DNA from: Terana coerulea
Taxonomy: Eukaryota; Basidiomycota; Agaricomycetes; Polyporales; Phanerochaetaceae
Direction of reading: 5' to 3'
Length of the DNA: 64,000 bases
NCBI GenBank assembly: GCA_024811115.1
Contig: JAKOGH010000768.1
Location: 62,001 to 126,000, forward strand
Below are positions 25,949 to 37,633 of this stretch, one piece after another (the first letter of the stretch is position 1; every line of letters begins with the position of its first letter). The translations under genes and the position numbers were made by a program. The notes below the pieces were generated by a model. It worked only from the letters and a program-made list of their open reading frames with translations, did not search any database and was not told the origin of the DNA.

Positions 25949-26463
25949 TGTAGACGGTCCAGATGACGTCCTGAGGGAAGTGTTCTGGTACGGCTAGTAT
26001 GAAGTGGCAAGGTGTGAAGGCGTAGATTTTGTGCAGACAGCGGTCCTGGGCAATGAGCTGCACCACCAGGCTCGCGCGTTGCACACTGGCTTACGTAACT
26101 CAGCCACCACGTGGATGAGCCAAAGCCAAAGCCAAACAAAAGCAAAGCGGCTGGGTTCCCCTCGTCCGCCGACCTTCGTGTCCAAGTGGTTGACTAGCTA
26201 CAGCCCCATTCGGCACATAGATCGTTAGTTCAAGCTGCGAACAGAACTGCCCTTTTCTTCGGCGCTCCTGCAAAGTTTGCTTACACATGCTTCTCTTTGC
26301 GCGTACCTCCCGACCACGGTAACCTCCCAAGTATGGGATGTCTAATGACATGCTGCGTGGCATCACCGATGGATGCTCTGCGTTTCTGGCTGGGATGCAA
26401 TCCATTGCCGCCAGTGTTGACCTGGTTTATGGTGCCTAGCGACCATGGTGCCGAAATCACGCC
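25949..26463. other. P4 upstream region up to the LINE insertion site
   Basis: No gene is recognised. The minus-strand P4 promoter is expected here. An AG/CAAA-rich run (26120-26145) is present. Open frames have no motifs. The LINE target site begins at 26464. Confidence 0.4.
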
Positions 26464-26476
26464 AGGAACCCTTCTC
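26464..26476 (+). repeat. Target-site duplication of the LINE, left copy
   Basis: AGGAACCCTTCTC stands directly before the poly(T) tract. The identical 13 bases occur at 32790-32802. The bases outside differ (C before this copy, G before the other), so the duplication is exactly 13. Confidence 0.93.
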
Positions 26477-27316
26477 TTTTTTTTTTTTTTTTTTGAAGTC
26501 TGATATTGTTAACGGGCGTGGGACGAACTGCATGAGCTCCGGTGCTAATAGATCTGTATCTACTGGGTCCGTTTGAGTGTGAATCCGTGTGTCCGTGGTG
26601 TCGACTCGCCAGGGCACCCTCCCTGGGATAGGTGCCCTTCTCTTCCCCCTTACGGACAGGAAGGACGGCCTTCGGCACTCTGGCCCGAAAACCCGATGCT
26701 CTCAGAAAACGCCCCGCCCAGAGTCAGGTTTAAACCCGAGACTCGAGACCCTACGCACATAGGAAATGAGAAATCCACACCGCGCTACATGTAGGCATAT
26801 AGCCCTACATAATCTGGATGAGCACCCTTACGGTACTTATATCTCTGTTCCTGCACCCATGCAGGATCAAGCCACATGTTGGCCTTTGGTGGTTTCACTA
26901 TGACGCGAGTGGGCTTCTGGTACTTTCGCAACCGGTCGATGAACCGGGCCTTTTCCCTTTCAATCCACTCCCTACCCTCGAGCGACTGAAGGTCTTCTTC
27001 GATCGCTAAGGTGGTGTCTAGATCCCAACCGGTCTGACAAGGAGCTTCTCCTCAGTATCCTCGTCTATGTCTGGTCCGAACTTCGCTCGGATATTATTGA
27101 CAGCGTGCCACCCCCACCACTGGTCAAATATTTCGTCGAGTTTGCCCCACTGTCACCTCTTCCTTCTTCCATTCGAAGAAGTGCCGGGCGTGCCGTATGT
27201 CCCACGTGAAGTGCGCTAGTCTGCGCATTCTCCCGTGAAGATCTGCTTTGAGAGCGGCAAGGGAGTCCTCCTTCCGGATCCCATTGTGCTCATCATCATA
27301 TATCTGTTCCCTTAGT

Positions 27317-27620
27317 TCAAGCCACTTGAAGGTGGCTACCATCGGGTTCAGTCTCGAAGAGGGCAATATCTTCTTCTGTAAATGCGAAGACTCTCCGGCG
27401 AGCATCGGCATCATGGATGGTGCCTCGCTCTCCGTATCTCTCCGCTATCTCAAACAATTCCCTATCGGTGAATTGATGGTTTCCTTCTCTGATGAAGCAG
27501 CGCGTCCACAGCTTGCAATCATACAAGATATGATCGCGTGTTTCTGCATCTCCGCTGCACCAGCACTGGGCAACCTTCTCCTGATCTGGGAGGTTGATCT
27601 TTTGTCTGTACGCTCCATGT
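27317..27620 (-). pseudogene. LINE C-terminal Cys/His region
   Basis: The minus strand reads CWCSGDAETRDHILYDC followed by an acidic helical tail. The spacing C-x-C..H..C is the zinc-finger-like motif found after RNase H in Tad-like and CRE-like LINEs. It is linked to the RNase H region only through a frame change. Confidence 0.65.
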
Positions 27621-27629
27621 AGGAAGTGA

Positions 27630-28330
27630 TTACTTCTGAAGCGTGCGAATCGGGAGAAAGATCTTCTGGTCCTTTCCCATGTTTTTCAGGTACCAGTTCG
27701 TGGAATATTTCCACGTGACATTTGCCTGATTATGCTTAGACCCTCTATTCGGGAACTGACTTAGTGTTTTCCACGTTCTTCCGGCAGTACTTTGGATCTC
27801 TGTGCATGTTTTTCCACTTTTCGTGGTTAATTCGTCCATGGACTGCAGGGCGATGGATTGCGACACATAATGTGGTTGTGCCTCGTCCTTCGCCCCTTCC
27901 CCAGCCAGTTTGTCGACTTCCTCGTTCTGAGGCACGTCAGCGATGGCCAGGGCACCAATTGAGCACAATTTTGTTTCTTGGGCTCTTGTCTAACCATGCA
28001 CGTGCTAACTTTGCACGTCATGACTGCAACCATCTGGGCATTGCCCTTGTCTGGTTTGAGAATGGATTCGATTGCCCCCATATTGTCTGCGAAGACTTGA
28101 ATGGTGCTGATACCGTCTGCAGCATCGCTGACAGCTTCTTTGATTCCTTTGGCCAGGGCCATCATCTCCTTATCATACGGAGTTGCTTTCCCACACCTGA
28201 AGAAACCTTGTTTTGAGGTGCCGTCATGATCGTACACCTTCCAGCTTGCTCCTGTTCGGAGTTTTTCAAATGACTTTTGTCCTTTTTGGGACCCGTCTGT
28301 AAAGACTACCCTCGTCGTTTCCGACTTAGT
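27630..28330 (-). pseudogene. LINE RNase H domain remnant
   Basis: The stretch includes VVFTDGSQKGQKSF (first aspartate), ATPYDKEMMALAKGI (glutamate) and IQVFADNMGAIESI (second aspartate), then, after a frame change, NEEVDKLAGEG, which holds the last acidic residue. It would remove the RNA strand after cDNA synthesis. At least one frameshift separates the last motif. Confidence 0.75.
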
Positions 28331-28479
28331 AGCCTCTTTTAGCCTCAGGAGGAACTTCCTCCTTTAGCCATGTGGGGAACTCCTCTGAGCTCTTTGTTTG
28401 GCGCTTTAGTGTTTATGCTAATGCGATCATTGTCATAATACTCGTCAATTAACCTGTCGCCGGGCCGGCACTCAGGATT

Positions 28480-30207
28480 GACGAGATCAAAGTCCTCATT
28501 GCTGATCTTCCCTTTATGGTTGATGTGTATCATAGGGGTGTCTGCATCTCTCCTCTTCCTTTCCTTGTATGGGAAGGGAGCGACAATATTGGTGGAATTC
28601 ACCCTCCAGTCCGCCGTGAGGTGTGCCCGTGGGGTGTCCCTCATGCAGCGTTCTCGTGCGCAAACACTGTTTGTGCATAAACTTATCGATCTGGAGTTTA
28701 ATGGGCAGTAGTCCTGCCATTGTCTCCATCGCTCCAATGGGAGTACTTTTGAAGCCTCCCGTTATCCATCTGGCGCCCCTATTTTGGGTCAACTGTAACT
28801 GATGGCAGGCGCCTTTCAGTCCAGACCAGTCCGGGCGCCACCATAATTGGGCGCCATATGTTATGATCGGCATGACGCACGAAACGTACAGCCTTCTCTT
28901 ATCCTTGGGTTTGAACCCGCGGTTTGAGTTCCCCAGCATCCTGAGGGCGTTCACCGTGCTGCATGCCCCTGGTGGCATAGAACTTGATGTGATCTCTAAA
29001 TGATAATGTCGGATCCAGATAAAATCCTAAGTATCTCATTTTATGAGCCGGCTTAACGGTGTGCATGACTTCATCAACCTTGACTCTGAGTTTTGGCCCT
29101 AGTGGGTCGTTCTCAGTCCATTCTCCTGCACTCTTTTTACGGAAGTGCATTAGTTCTAGTTTGTCTGCTTCGGCTCCCAATCCCATCCGATTGAGGCCTG
29201 ACATGACTTTCGCAAATACTGCTTTTAGCAGTAAATTATTATATTTCAGTTGGTCCTCCGGATCATCGGAGTCCATCTTTTCTGCTACGTGGATGAGTCC
29301 ATCATCCACGAAGAATTGAATGGTCGTGTGACCATTTCGCTTTGATCTCTTTGGGGGTCCAATCGTGCCTTAGCACGTGTACCTCACCATCATGTGATAT
29401 TTTGATCACGCGCTTCGTGGCTGCCACCTTGTGTAGCCACGGCGCTATGTACAATCCAGTCAGTATCGGAGACAGGGCTGACCCCTGCCTGACACCGGTC
29501 AAAAGTCCATGGGATCCATTTGTTTCCCATTGAATATGAACTGCGTTTGTCTGTCGACAAGGTAATTCTCAAAATAGAACACAGCGACTTGTTAAAGCCT
29601 TGTTTCCGTAAAATGCCGGCCATCAACTCATGATTGATGGAAGGGAAAGAATTGCGAGACATCCAGAAGCAAGGCGGATGACTCCATCCCTGCTTCCATG
29701 CCTGCTTAATGTTGTGCACGAGCTGAATGCCCGCGTCCGTTGTGCTGTGCTGCATTGTGCCTCGAACTGATTCGGGTGCATGATGCCGTACTTCTGTCCG
29801 TCAAACTGCATGCGTCTGGCGATGAGTTTTCCAATAGTTTTCCTAAGCAATTTAGAAGAACTATTGGTCTATAAGCCTTAGCCTTCGTGTCCGGCTTATT
29901 TGGCTTTGGAATGACAACAGTCCTAGACTGTTTGAATATTCTGGGGTGAACCCCGAATTTTATGCACGCGTTGAAGTAGGCCAAAATAGGCCTCTCCATG
30001 TCGATCTCATCTCCTCTTCACCATAAGGAGTTCTCTCGCATCCGTGATGATGCGCTTCAGCCAGAACCATGACACATTATCTGGGCCAGGCGCTGAGAAG
30101 TTACTTGTGAGCGCCAATTCCTTCCGCAGTTCGTGCCTGCTGAAGTTCTTGAACTCTCTTTCCTCGTGAGTTTCGAATTCACCGAGAATGGACATATCCA
30201 CTTTACG
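28480..30207 (-). pseudogene. LINE reverse transcriptase remnant
   Basis: Pieces in several frames carry the expected motifs in order: SAPGPDNVSWFWLKRI, VVIPKPNKPDTKAKAYRPI, TGVRQGSALSPILTGLYIA, FVDDGLIHVAE (catalytic FVDD) and MRYLGFYLDPTLSFRDHIKF, then the thumb-like SCVMPIITYGAQLWWRP and MAGLLPIKLQIDKFMHKQ. Breaks occur between most motifs. The FVDD aspartates survive, but the frame does not. Confidence 0.85.
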
Positions 30208-30901
30208 TGGGTTTTCCGGTGTAAACTGTTCTTGGAAGAGTTTTCCAACTTTTCTTCCGAATCAGCTGGCTCGCCTTGTCTGTCGACAAGGCCTGTGTTT
30301 GCAGACACCTTTCTGGGTTTGGTCCACTCGACCATGTCCCATATTCTGGATGAATGACATTTGGCAATAACCTTGTCAAACATCTTGGTTTTAGCTTTGG
30401 AGACCGCTCCAGCTAGCCTTTTGCCCGCTTTTTCGACCACTTCCTTGTGATCGTCGCATAGCGCATCAATTTCATCAATCCTCATGGCCCAGAGCCCACC
30501 TCCTCGTGCTCAGGCCATGTGATGATGTTCTTTCTCAGCCTGGACCTCTCCGTCCTCCATGCTGATCTCTGTTTTAGTGCATTGCGCTGCTCGCCTGCCC
30601 GCTTATTGCACTCGCTTCGTCCACCAAGATTTAGACTTGGCGCACTTTTTAGGGGGTCTTGAGTGTTCCCCCACAAGGTTTCGAAAATCTCCGCGATTTT
30701 GTCACCATACTCCTCCACGTCTTCGGCCGACGTGAACCAATCTTCGGAAATTGGTAGGGCGCTGTTTAAGGCCGCCCTGACTTCTTTCACGAATATGCCA
30801 CCTTCGATAGACCCTCTTTTTACAGTAGGGACGATCTCCGGCTCAACTTCTATGGGCATCTGCCACTCTAGTACTGCATGGTCGCCTTCGGTGCTCGTGC
30901 A

Positions 30902-31704
30902 TTTTCACGTTTAGGTTTCCGTACTCTCCGAGTTTCGGGTCAACCCAAACCAAATCCAGAACGCCTTTCGCAGTTTCACATTATGTGATTCCCACGTGGC
31001 CGGTCCCTTTTGTCGTTTAGGAGCACGAGCTCCATGTACGTTTCTGCCAAATCAATGAGGTCTAGACTCGATTGTTTGTTCCTTATCTCGTTACTTCTTC
31101 CTTCGTCAACGAGTTTCTGTTCCTGGTGGTCCCAATATGGGTGCCTCAGGTTGAAATCTCCTGCCATGAACGCGATTGGAGGAAGATCCTCCGCATGGTC
31201 CTGCAGATACTTGACCGCACTAAACGTTTTACCGTTATTGTACACATTTAGAATGTGAATTCCTTGTCTTGGAACTGCATGCTTACACATACGATGTCCT
31301 GATGTTTGACACAACTAAGTCTCACTTGTGGGCTTGTGGACGCCCCACTTCTGTTGATATAAACGGACACCCTGGATGTCTCGCTTGCTCCCTAAACATA
31401 TGAAGTTCCGATGTTTGCAAGTTTGGTGATACTCATCACCATCCTTGTTCGTGCTTGAGGCGACATTCTTGATGAAGCCCCAGAACGGTTCCTGGACACA
31501 TATGATGTCATGGTCTAGGTTTCTCTCTAGGAGCATGTTAAGGTTTGCTTTAGAATTCTGAACGTTTGCACTGATGCATTTGAGTGCCTCAGGCTTCGCT
31601 TCTATTTCCGCCTCAGATTCGATCGCTCTATCTGACTCGGATGACTCTGTTGAGTTTTGTTCATTTCCTTCCCTCCTCATATTGTCTCCGCAGGGCGTCG
31701 ACAT
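30902..31704 (-). pseudogene. LINE apurinic-type endonuclease remnant
   Basis: The start is LKCISANVQNSKANLNMLL with the metal-binding glutamate in DIICVQEPFWGF. After a frame change come the catalytic MAGDFNLRHPYWD and the end motif GVLDLVWVDPKLG. This domain nicks the target DNA. The frame is broken at least twice. Confidence 0.8.
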
Positions 31705-32789
31705 TCAAAGGTGGTGGGAGGGAATGAATGCTGCTGGTTGGGGATTTCTCATCCCCTTCCTTAATTTCCTCAATTGATACGCTCCGATTGCTCGTGGTAC
31801 CCTTATTTCGGTAACTGCAAGCGCTAACGGACGCTTGTTCTTTCTCCCTAGACGCCATGCCCTCCTTTTTATCGGGTGGTTGGGTGTCAGGGGCGGCGAT
31901 GAAATAAATGCATCGTATTGGTTACTATACATAGGACACGTTGGTATGGTGCTCATGTATTCTAAATGGAGAGTACCGCATTTGGGGGATCCCTAGGGTC
32001 CTTCCTCATACGTCTCCTCAATTTGGTGCAAGGAAACAGCAGCAGCTGATTGCCCTTCCTCACACTATTCTTAGGGTATGTACGCATACCTTCCCTATCT
32101 TTACGCCCATAACCCATGAGGCTCGGCCAATTCCAGGTTCGCATAGCCGGCACTCAAATGCCCGCTCTGCATCCCTATTTCCCATCTCAGTTCAACACAA
32201 GCGGTCAAACTGACATTGAAACCAATGAAATTAATTAATAATCTCGCTACATTGTATGTACAGGCCTGAACCTTGTACCACTTCCTCCCGGTGTGCATCC
32301 CTGCATTCCGAGCCAGATCTGTCCGAGCGATCGCAACCACGCCTTTTAGGCATGGCCGCAAGCGCCCGTACTCCGCCCTGTGCCCACTGTTGCCAGCGGG
32401 CTCAAGGAAACCCCCGCATTGCTGCTGGGAGGCCTTATTGCTTTTCCGTGCAAACGGTGCCCTCTCAATACGAGGGCAAACTTATGCTGGTGGGGGCACC
32501 AGCGACGACGAACGTCTCTGGGCTGCCCACCAGCTACATAGGGCGACTCAGAGCCATTCAGGCCCGAAGCCGCCCACCCGCAGAGCGGGCAAGAAGCCTC
32601 GGGACCCTCCATTGACGGGGAAACCGAGAAACCTAAAAGAAAAGAGGGATCAGTATACTACTTGGATAAAGACAGACCTTCTAAGGGATGGAGGTGAACA
32701 CTGCAGAGGGTGAGTAGCTCGACAGCGAGCTCAGACGGCACGGGCGTCTAAGGCGATGGTGGTGGTACGAAGTCAAGGAGGCTCTCTCG
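31705..32789 (-). pseudogene. LINE 5' part, putative ORF1 region
   Basis: The part of the element before the endonuclease holds only short frames. One stretch has several Cys/His residues (FECRLCEPG) that might be a ruined gag-type zinc knuckle, but it is not secure. The 5' end is fixed by the target-site duplication at 32790. Confidence 0.45.
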
Positions 32790-32802
32790 AGGAACCCTTC
32801 TC
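32790..32802 (+). repeat. Target-site duplication of the LINE, right copy
   Basis: AGGAACCCTTCTC, identical to 26464-26476. It marks the 5' boundary of the minus-strand LINE. Confidence 0.93.
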
Positions 32803-32806
32803 GTCG

Positions 32807-32813
32807 TATAAAT
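32807..32813 (+). promoter_or_regulatory. TATA box of H2
   Basis: TATAAAT stands 174 bases before the H2 start codon and 18 bases from the edge of the LINE. The LINE has therefore replaced everything upstream of the core promoter with its own 5' end. Confidence 0.6.
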
Positions 32814-32980
32814 CCGCCCGCTCCTGGTAAGCCGCCGCTCCTTCAGACAACTTGCTGGCCAACGCGCTTTCTCCCTTCCAGCCACTCATCCTACGCTTCA
32901 AATCCCCACTTGCTCAGTACGCTGCTCACAAACTACGCTAGTCTTGAACTCACGCTCACCTGAAGACTAAATTGAACCGC

Positions 32981-33662
32981 ATGAGCTATCAACTCAGCAC
33001 CGTGGTCACAGTGGGCGGTATTGGCGTCGCCGTCGGGGTTATCATGGCGAAGCTGCAACAATGGATGCAGAAAGTCGATCCTAAGGCAGCCATATGGAAT
33101 ACGATTCAAGGCATGGAGAGCCTTCTGAAGAAGATTGCCGACGACCTTAGCACTATCCTGAAGAAAGTGTTCGCGCGATATCCAAAAGAGGACCAGCAGA
33201 AGATTTTTTTGAAAGAATTGAATGTTGTCCGTCCACAGCAATTGGACAAGTATCATCGGAGGTATGCACGTGCATTGACTGTCCTCGCGTTTTCTGCCTA
33301 TTGATAGAAATTGTCCCACACAGAGCCTTGGATATTGTCCTCGCCGTCAAGGGGAGATATCTCGATCTCCACCTGTCGCTCACATACGCCCAGAGTGAAC
33401 ATGCCACTAAGCTGGGGAAATCCGCCAAGAGGCGTCGTTTGCAGAGGGCCTGTGCATAACCCTGGATCACCATGTCACGGTGAGTGCTTTCTCTCTCTTC
33501 CCTCAGTGCGACATCTATTCATGCACGCACAACGCCGATTGTCTTCAGCGATTTTCTTCGACTGTGCTTCGGAGCTGGAACTCAGTCGAGGATCTGGCGT
33601 CGCTCGCAAAGGACATGAAAGCCGATTTGGCAGAGTTCAGTACTCCAGGCGGGCCGGCCTGA
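32981..33662 (+). pseudogene. H2: small predicted helical protein, one frameshift
   Basis: Three exons: 32981-33261, 33324-33479 and 33549-33662. The start MSYQLSTVVTVGGIGVAVGV is a hydrophobic helix that could insert in a membrane. Amphipathic helices follow (MESLLKKIADDLSTILKKVF, RALDIVLAVKGRYLDLHLSL) and a last exon (STVLRSWNSVEDLASLAKDM). In exon 2 the frame ends at TAA 33457, yet one extra G in the run 33414-33417 would carry it on (EIRQEASFAEGLCITLDHHV) exactly to the donor at 33480. So it is a very young pseudogene or an assembly error. There is no known domain. Its nearest analogue in the window is H1. Confidence 0.6.
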
Positions 33663-34583
33663 GCAGAGGTAGGTGGACTGAAAGGACCGCTTGGCCTCAT
33701 TTGCTCATGGGTCTACTTGTAGCGAGCGTACTAGCCAGCGTGTGTTGTACTTGCCGGACTATCCGTTTTCCCAAAGAGAGACGTTTCTTGCTTTCCGCGT
33801 GCCGTATCGTCATTCCGTCTACCATGTATCATCTGATCCTCTCCTAAAATATAGTAAATACTTGGAATTTTGTTAACGCTGTGGCTTGCGGGGCCAGACT
33901 CTTGATTTTCGCTGGGACTGCTCCCGGGTTCCCGCAGCGTGGATCTGAGCGCTTGAGGGTCAGCGCTCAACGTTAACCTTGAGCTTCTCTACTTCACCAG
34001 TACCTGCGCTCAACACTTTCCATAGGCACATCATCAGTACTGCCCCAATGTTCCTGTTGCTATGTCAAATGCCATTGTGCATTCCGGCGGTAGGCTTCTT
34101 AGTGCTACCGAGCGCGGCTGACAGTCACGGATCCCAGCATCGCACTCGGCTTCACCTTGTGCTAGAAGCGACAGGGTTCTGTCACTCACACGTCTTTCAA
34201 GATGCGCTTCTGCTGACCTATAGGCTCACACAGTACCACAGCCATGGTGCTGGCATTGTATTACTTTGCTCCCGAACAGAAGACACGCGCTATGTTTCAT
34301 GTATCAACACATGACATGAAACCTTCTGGAGGAGATGATTATATTGTAGCCATTCGTGCTACGGTCTCGCGCGCGCCCTCATTAACCCACTGGCGTTCAA
34401 ACCCTGTCGATTTTGAGCGTATCCGCCAACACGGGAACACGAACTCCAGCTAGCCGCTGCCGCCGACTATATTGAGTCGTCATGAGCACTCAGCAACAAC
34501 CGGCGGGGCCCTAACGCTCAATCTATGCAGTGAGTAAAGCTAGCAAAGTGTGTCACCGCTTCAATTTGATTACACTTGCTTAG
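33663..34583. other. Gap between H2 and A3
   Basis: No separate gene is recognised. The 5' exon(s) and promoter of A3 should lie in the right part; an ATG followed by a GTGAGT donor at 34530 does not give the right phase, so the A3 start is unresolved. Confidence 0.35.
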
Positions 34584-37130
34584 GACTGGATGCAACACTG
34601 AGCCGCGAAGGGCTGTATTCCTTGAGAATCACTGTAAATCGGCATAATACCCTATGCAGGGCTTTTGCGTGTCTGCCGCTCCAGACTCGATCCCCGAACT
34701 GGATAAAGTCTCCCTCTAGCACCGAGGACCTGTAAGCACACGTGACAGGTTCCAACGAGCTTCTAGTTCTCACTCATGGCACACAGAGTGCTTCCTCCTG
34801 GCACGCATTTGCTACAGATTGAGGTATTTGAGCATGATCAGCCTGGCGACAGAGGGAAGTCCATGGGGATGGCCCGCTTCTTTCCAGCAAAGCATATGCC
34901 AGGTGCGAATATCATACCCGGCCTTTAATCAAGAGTGCTCATCCATGCCTCGACACCTCTCAGGAGTAGTAACGACGCTTCGGGTTCTGAAGCGTTTTAC
35001 AGTACAAGAAGGAATTACCGAAGTTGGTGTCATGTATCTTGCTACAGCAGTGCCCAACGCACCTGAACAATACGCTAGTCCAGTCGATGCGTATCTGAAG
35101 ACACGTTTCACTGTCTTAGCGGCTCTCGATACCCTCGCAGTCGACCTTCAAGCCATACGCAAGTCTGTCGGCGATCAGAAACTCAACTCGAAATCTTTCG
35201 TACGTCGACCTCCCTGTCATTCGCTTAGTTCACCGCAGCATATCAATCTCATCTTTGTGCTAGAGGATTGCTGAGTTACTGTCAAGGTCACTTGTAGAGT
35301 TTTTGTGCCATCATCTATCTTCGGAGATGATAAACGACGATCCTCGCAAGTTCACCTCTTGTGCGGTTCATGAGATGCTGATACAGGTTAGCCAGCAGGT
35401 GCATTACTTTCGAGAGAAGTTTTGGGAGCCGTCCGAAATGGAGTGGTCGCATCTCAGCGGTAGACTGTTTACGGAAGTCGCATTCGGACTGGGCCTCGCT
35501 TTCGGATTCGTGGGCTATTACGGTAGTAAGTTTATATTACCGTCGCGTATTCTCCCCTCCAATGATTCTTCATAACCAGAAAGCTCGTACAAAGTGATTA
35601 GCGATCTCAACAATGAAGCCGGAGTCGAGTTTCCGCTCAGACAATTCGAGCTGTTGCACCGACGTGCGCGGATGATGCACATCAGAGAGCCGAACTGTCT
35701 TGGCGGTCTTGAGGACGTCACATCAAGAGAAACATTTTTGGACGACCTTGCACAGAAATCTGTAAGCTACCATATGGACCACAGGGAGTCTAGTCAATAC
35801 AAAGGGCCATACATGGACCTCATTGAGTGCTTGACAGAAGACTTCACCATCGCGTTGCTTGACCAGTGGAAGCGGGTAAGCGTGTCAGTCCAGTGTGCGA
35901 AATCCACTCATGTTTACCGGACACAGCATATTAGTTCACGATACCTGGAAGCTGCTCAGGCCGATCACCGGAGTTCTGCACGGTGCCTTATAACCTTCAT
36001 CATACAGCGCACTCAGCTCCTACCATCGGGCCTTGAGGTGGATCAGGCCATGATTAGTGCGATAAACAAGGACGATTACCGGCGGTCCATACAGCCCGGA
36101 CTTGAACTACACCAAGGGGGATACGGCGATATCATGTCCGCGCAACTTCATATCCCGGGAGATGGAAGGCCCCGTAAAGTCGGGATTAAGACTATTAAGG
36201 GAACGATCTCAGAGTCCGGTCTAAAGGTCAGCACTAATTCTGTTCCTCGACTTGGTACCTAACTAACAGGCAGTGCAGGAGGTCTACATCGAAGTGATCT
36301 CCGTGTGGACGCTCAACCATCCTAGAATTATTGAGACATTTGGTCTTACGCACAACTTCGTTCGAGGAAGACCGTCGATTGTTCTTTCGTGGATGCCAAA
36401 TGGCAGCCTTCGATCAGAGACGGCTAAGCCCAAGTCAGTTCCTGAGAATACATTGAACACCTGGGTGAGCAGTGAAATATTCTGCACAGATTGGGAACTG
36501 ATGTAATCGAAGCTGCGCCAATGTGCCGAAGGGCTCGAGTACCTGCATGGCGAGCATCTCGTTCACGGAGACTTACATGCCGTCCGTCACGGACTTCCTC
36601 ATGTCATTAGACCACTATGTGCTGATCACATCGCCCGTAGGGAAACTTGCTCCTCGACTCGGGTCGCAACGTAGTCATTGCGGACTTCGGATTGACCGTC
36701 TATGTCGACTCGGTTAGCAAGGCACTAGAGTCTCAGAGGTCGGGCAATCCGAGATGGCTGGCGCCAGAGTTGCTGGAGCGGGAGAGGGAGGGAGACAAGC
36801 CTCCCAGTGTACGGCCGACGTACGCCAGCGATCTTTATTCGTTCGCTATGGTATGCATTGAGGTAAGATTGGCATATATATATATATTACACTGTAGACT
36901 ACTACTCACATCGCAACTTGCAGCTGTACACGGGCGAAGAGCCGTTTCCGAAGACGAGTGAGGAGGATGCCCAGCGTTTGATCAAGTCAAACCAACACCC
37001 TGGTCGACCGCCTGTGCTTAACAGTGCCCAGTTGTGGAGTACAATGCTCCGGTGTTGGCAGTTCGACCCAAAGCATCGCCGGCATGCTAGCAAGCTCTAT
37101 ATGGACATGTGCAAGGTTGCACCTACGTAG
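34584..37130 (+). CDS. A3: C2-helical-TKL-like kinase protein (HGD type), best-preserved family A copy
   Basis: About ten exons. The first two readable ones (34584-34731, 34787-34902) look like a C2 domain: YSLRITV, TRSPNWI, then LLQIEVFEHDQPGDRGKSMG, the acidic-loop strand of C2 folds. A helical region follows (about 34936-35875) with a membrane-like segment (VAFGLGLAFGFVGYY) and a family motif KGPYMDLIECL..LLDQW. The kinase has a short glycine loop (HQGGYGDIMSAQL), lysine in VGIKTIK, SIVLSWMPNGSL, catalytic loop LVHGDLHA, NLLLDSGRNVVIADFGLTVY, GNPRWLAPELL, DLYSFAMVCIE and the C-lobe LWSTMLRCWQFDPKHRRHASKL, ending at 37130. A donor after HGDLHA (GTCCGT) is weak but gives the right frame. No breaks are seen. 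HGD makes it non-RD; the lysine, aspartate and DFG are intact. The translation start is not resolved. Confidence 0.78.
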
Positions 37131-37255
37131 CCCCAAAGACTCGGTGTTTGTCCCAACGTTCACTGTTATTATATATGTACCATATCCGTAATTGTCGGAA
37201 AAATATTCGGAGACTCCCGAGCAGCCGTGAGCGCTCGTGAGGCCCTGAGCCAGAA

Positions 37256-37266
37256 CCGGGCTCACG
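37256..37266 (+). repeat. Recurring GC-rich word CCGGGCTCACG
   Basis: The word occurs here, at 41576-41586 and at 51903-51913 in the same orientation; a shorter part, CTCACGGGCG, is at 39240 and 41581. These sit in intergenic or decayed sequence and may be ends of a dispersed element. Confidence 0.35.
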
Positions 37267-37544
37267 AGCGAGGCGAAATCAGTCATGAGCGCATCCCGAG
37301 CCGCCCATGATCACGGGCGCCTATCATCAGATAACGGGCAACGGCCAAAAAGTTTGTTTAGCAACCTTACACTGGCTGTCTTATCACTGTTACTGTAGTA
37401 GTTACTTCAATCGCAATTTGCTTACTTGCATTTTCAGTGTCACGCCGCTTTGTTACTGATTCGCTTACTTGGATTTTTGTTATCTTATCATTTCGTCATG
37501 TTGTTACCGCAATTACTGGATATTTACTTAACTACTGATGTGAG

Positions 37545-37633
37545 TGTCTACTACAGGATTCGAACCAACGACTATCGTACGCGCGCGAAGTACACTACCA
37601 TTGTCATACCAAAACCACTGCGCCAAGCAGCCA
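37545..37633 (-). repeat. tRNA-derived (SINE-like) pol III module
   Basis: On the minus strand an A box TGGCGCAGTGGTTTTGG (37609-37625) is followed 43 bases later by a consensus B box GGTTCGAATCC (37556-37566). The T-stem and acceptor do not pair well, so it is not a working tRNA gene. A similar module lies at 60562-60622 inside the copia insert. It is probably a SINE or tRNA relic. Confidence 0.6.

Larger units (their letters stand above)
26477..32789 (-). mobile_element. Degenerate Tad-like LINE retrotransposon with poly(A) tail
   Basis: The element is 6,313 bases on the minus strand, bounded by a perfect 13-base target-site duplication. The 3' tail is 18 T at 26477-26494 (poly(A) on the element strand). 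Domain order on the element strand is: a putative ORF1 region (32.7-31.7 kb), endonuclease, reverse transcriptase, RNase H and a zinc-finger-like C-terminal region, as in fungal Tad/I-type LINEs. Many frameshifts break the coding parts, so it is dead. It must have inserted by target-primed reverse transcription. It lies between P4 and H2, 18 bases from the H2 TATA box. Confidence 0.92.

Noticed and set aside
35875..35932. Uninterrupted frame through A3 as coding sequence
   Set aside because: The stretch has GTAAGC and CACAG ends and a length divisible by three; family alignment runs better when it is removed as an intron.
37545..37633. Functional tRNA gene on the minus strand
   Set aside because: A and B boxes fit, but T-stem and acceptor-stem pairing is poor and no convincing anticodon arm forms.
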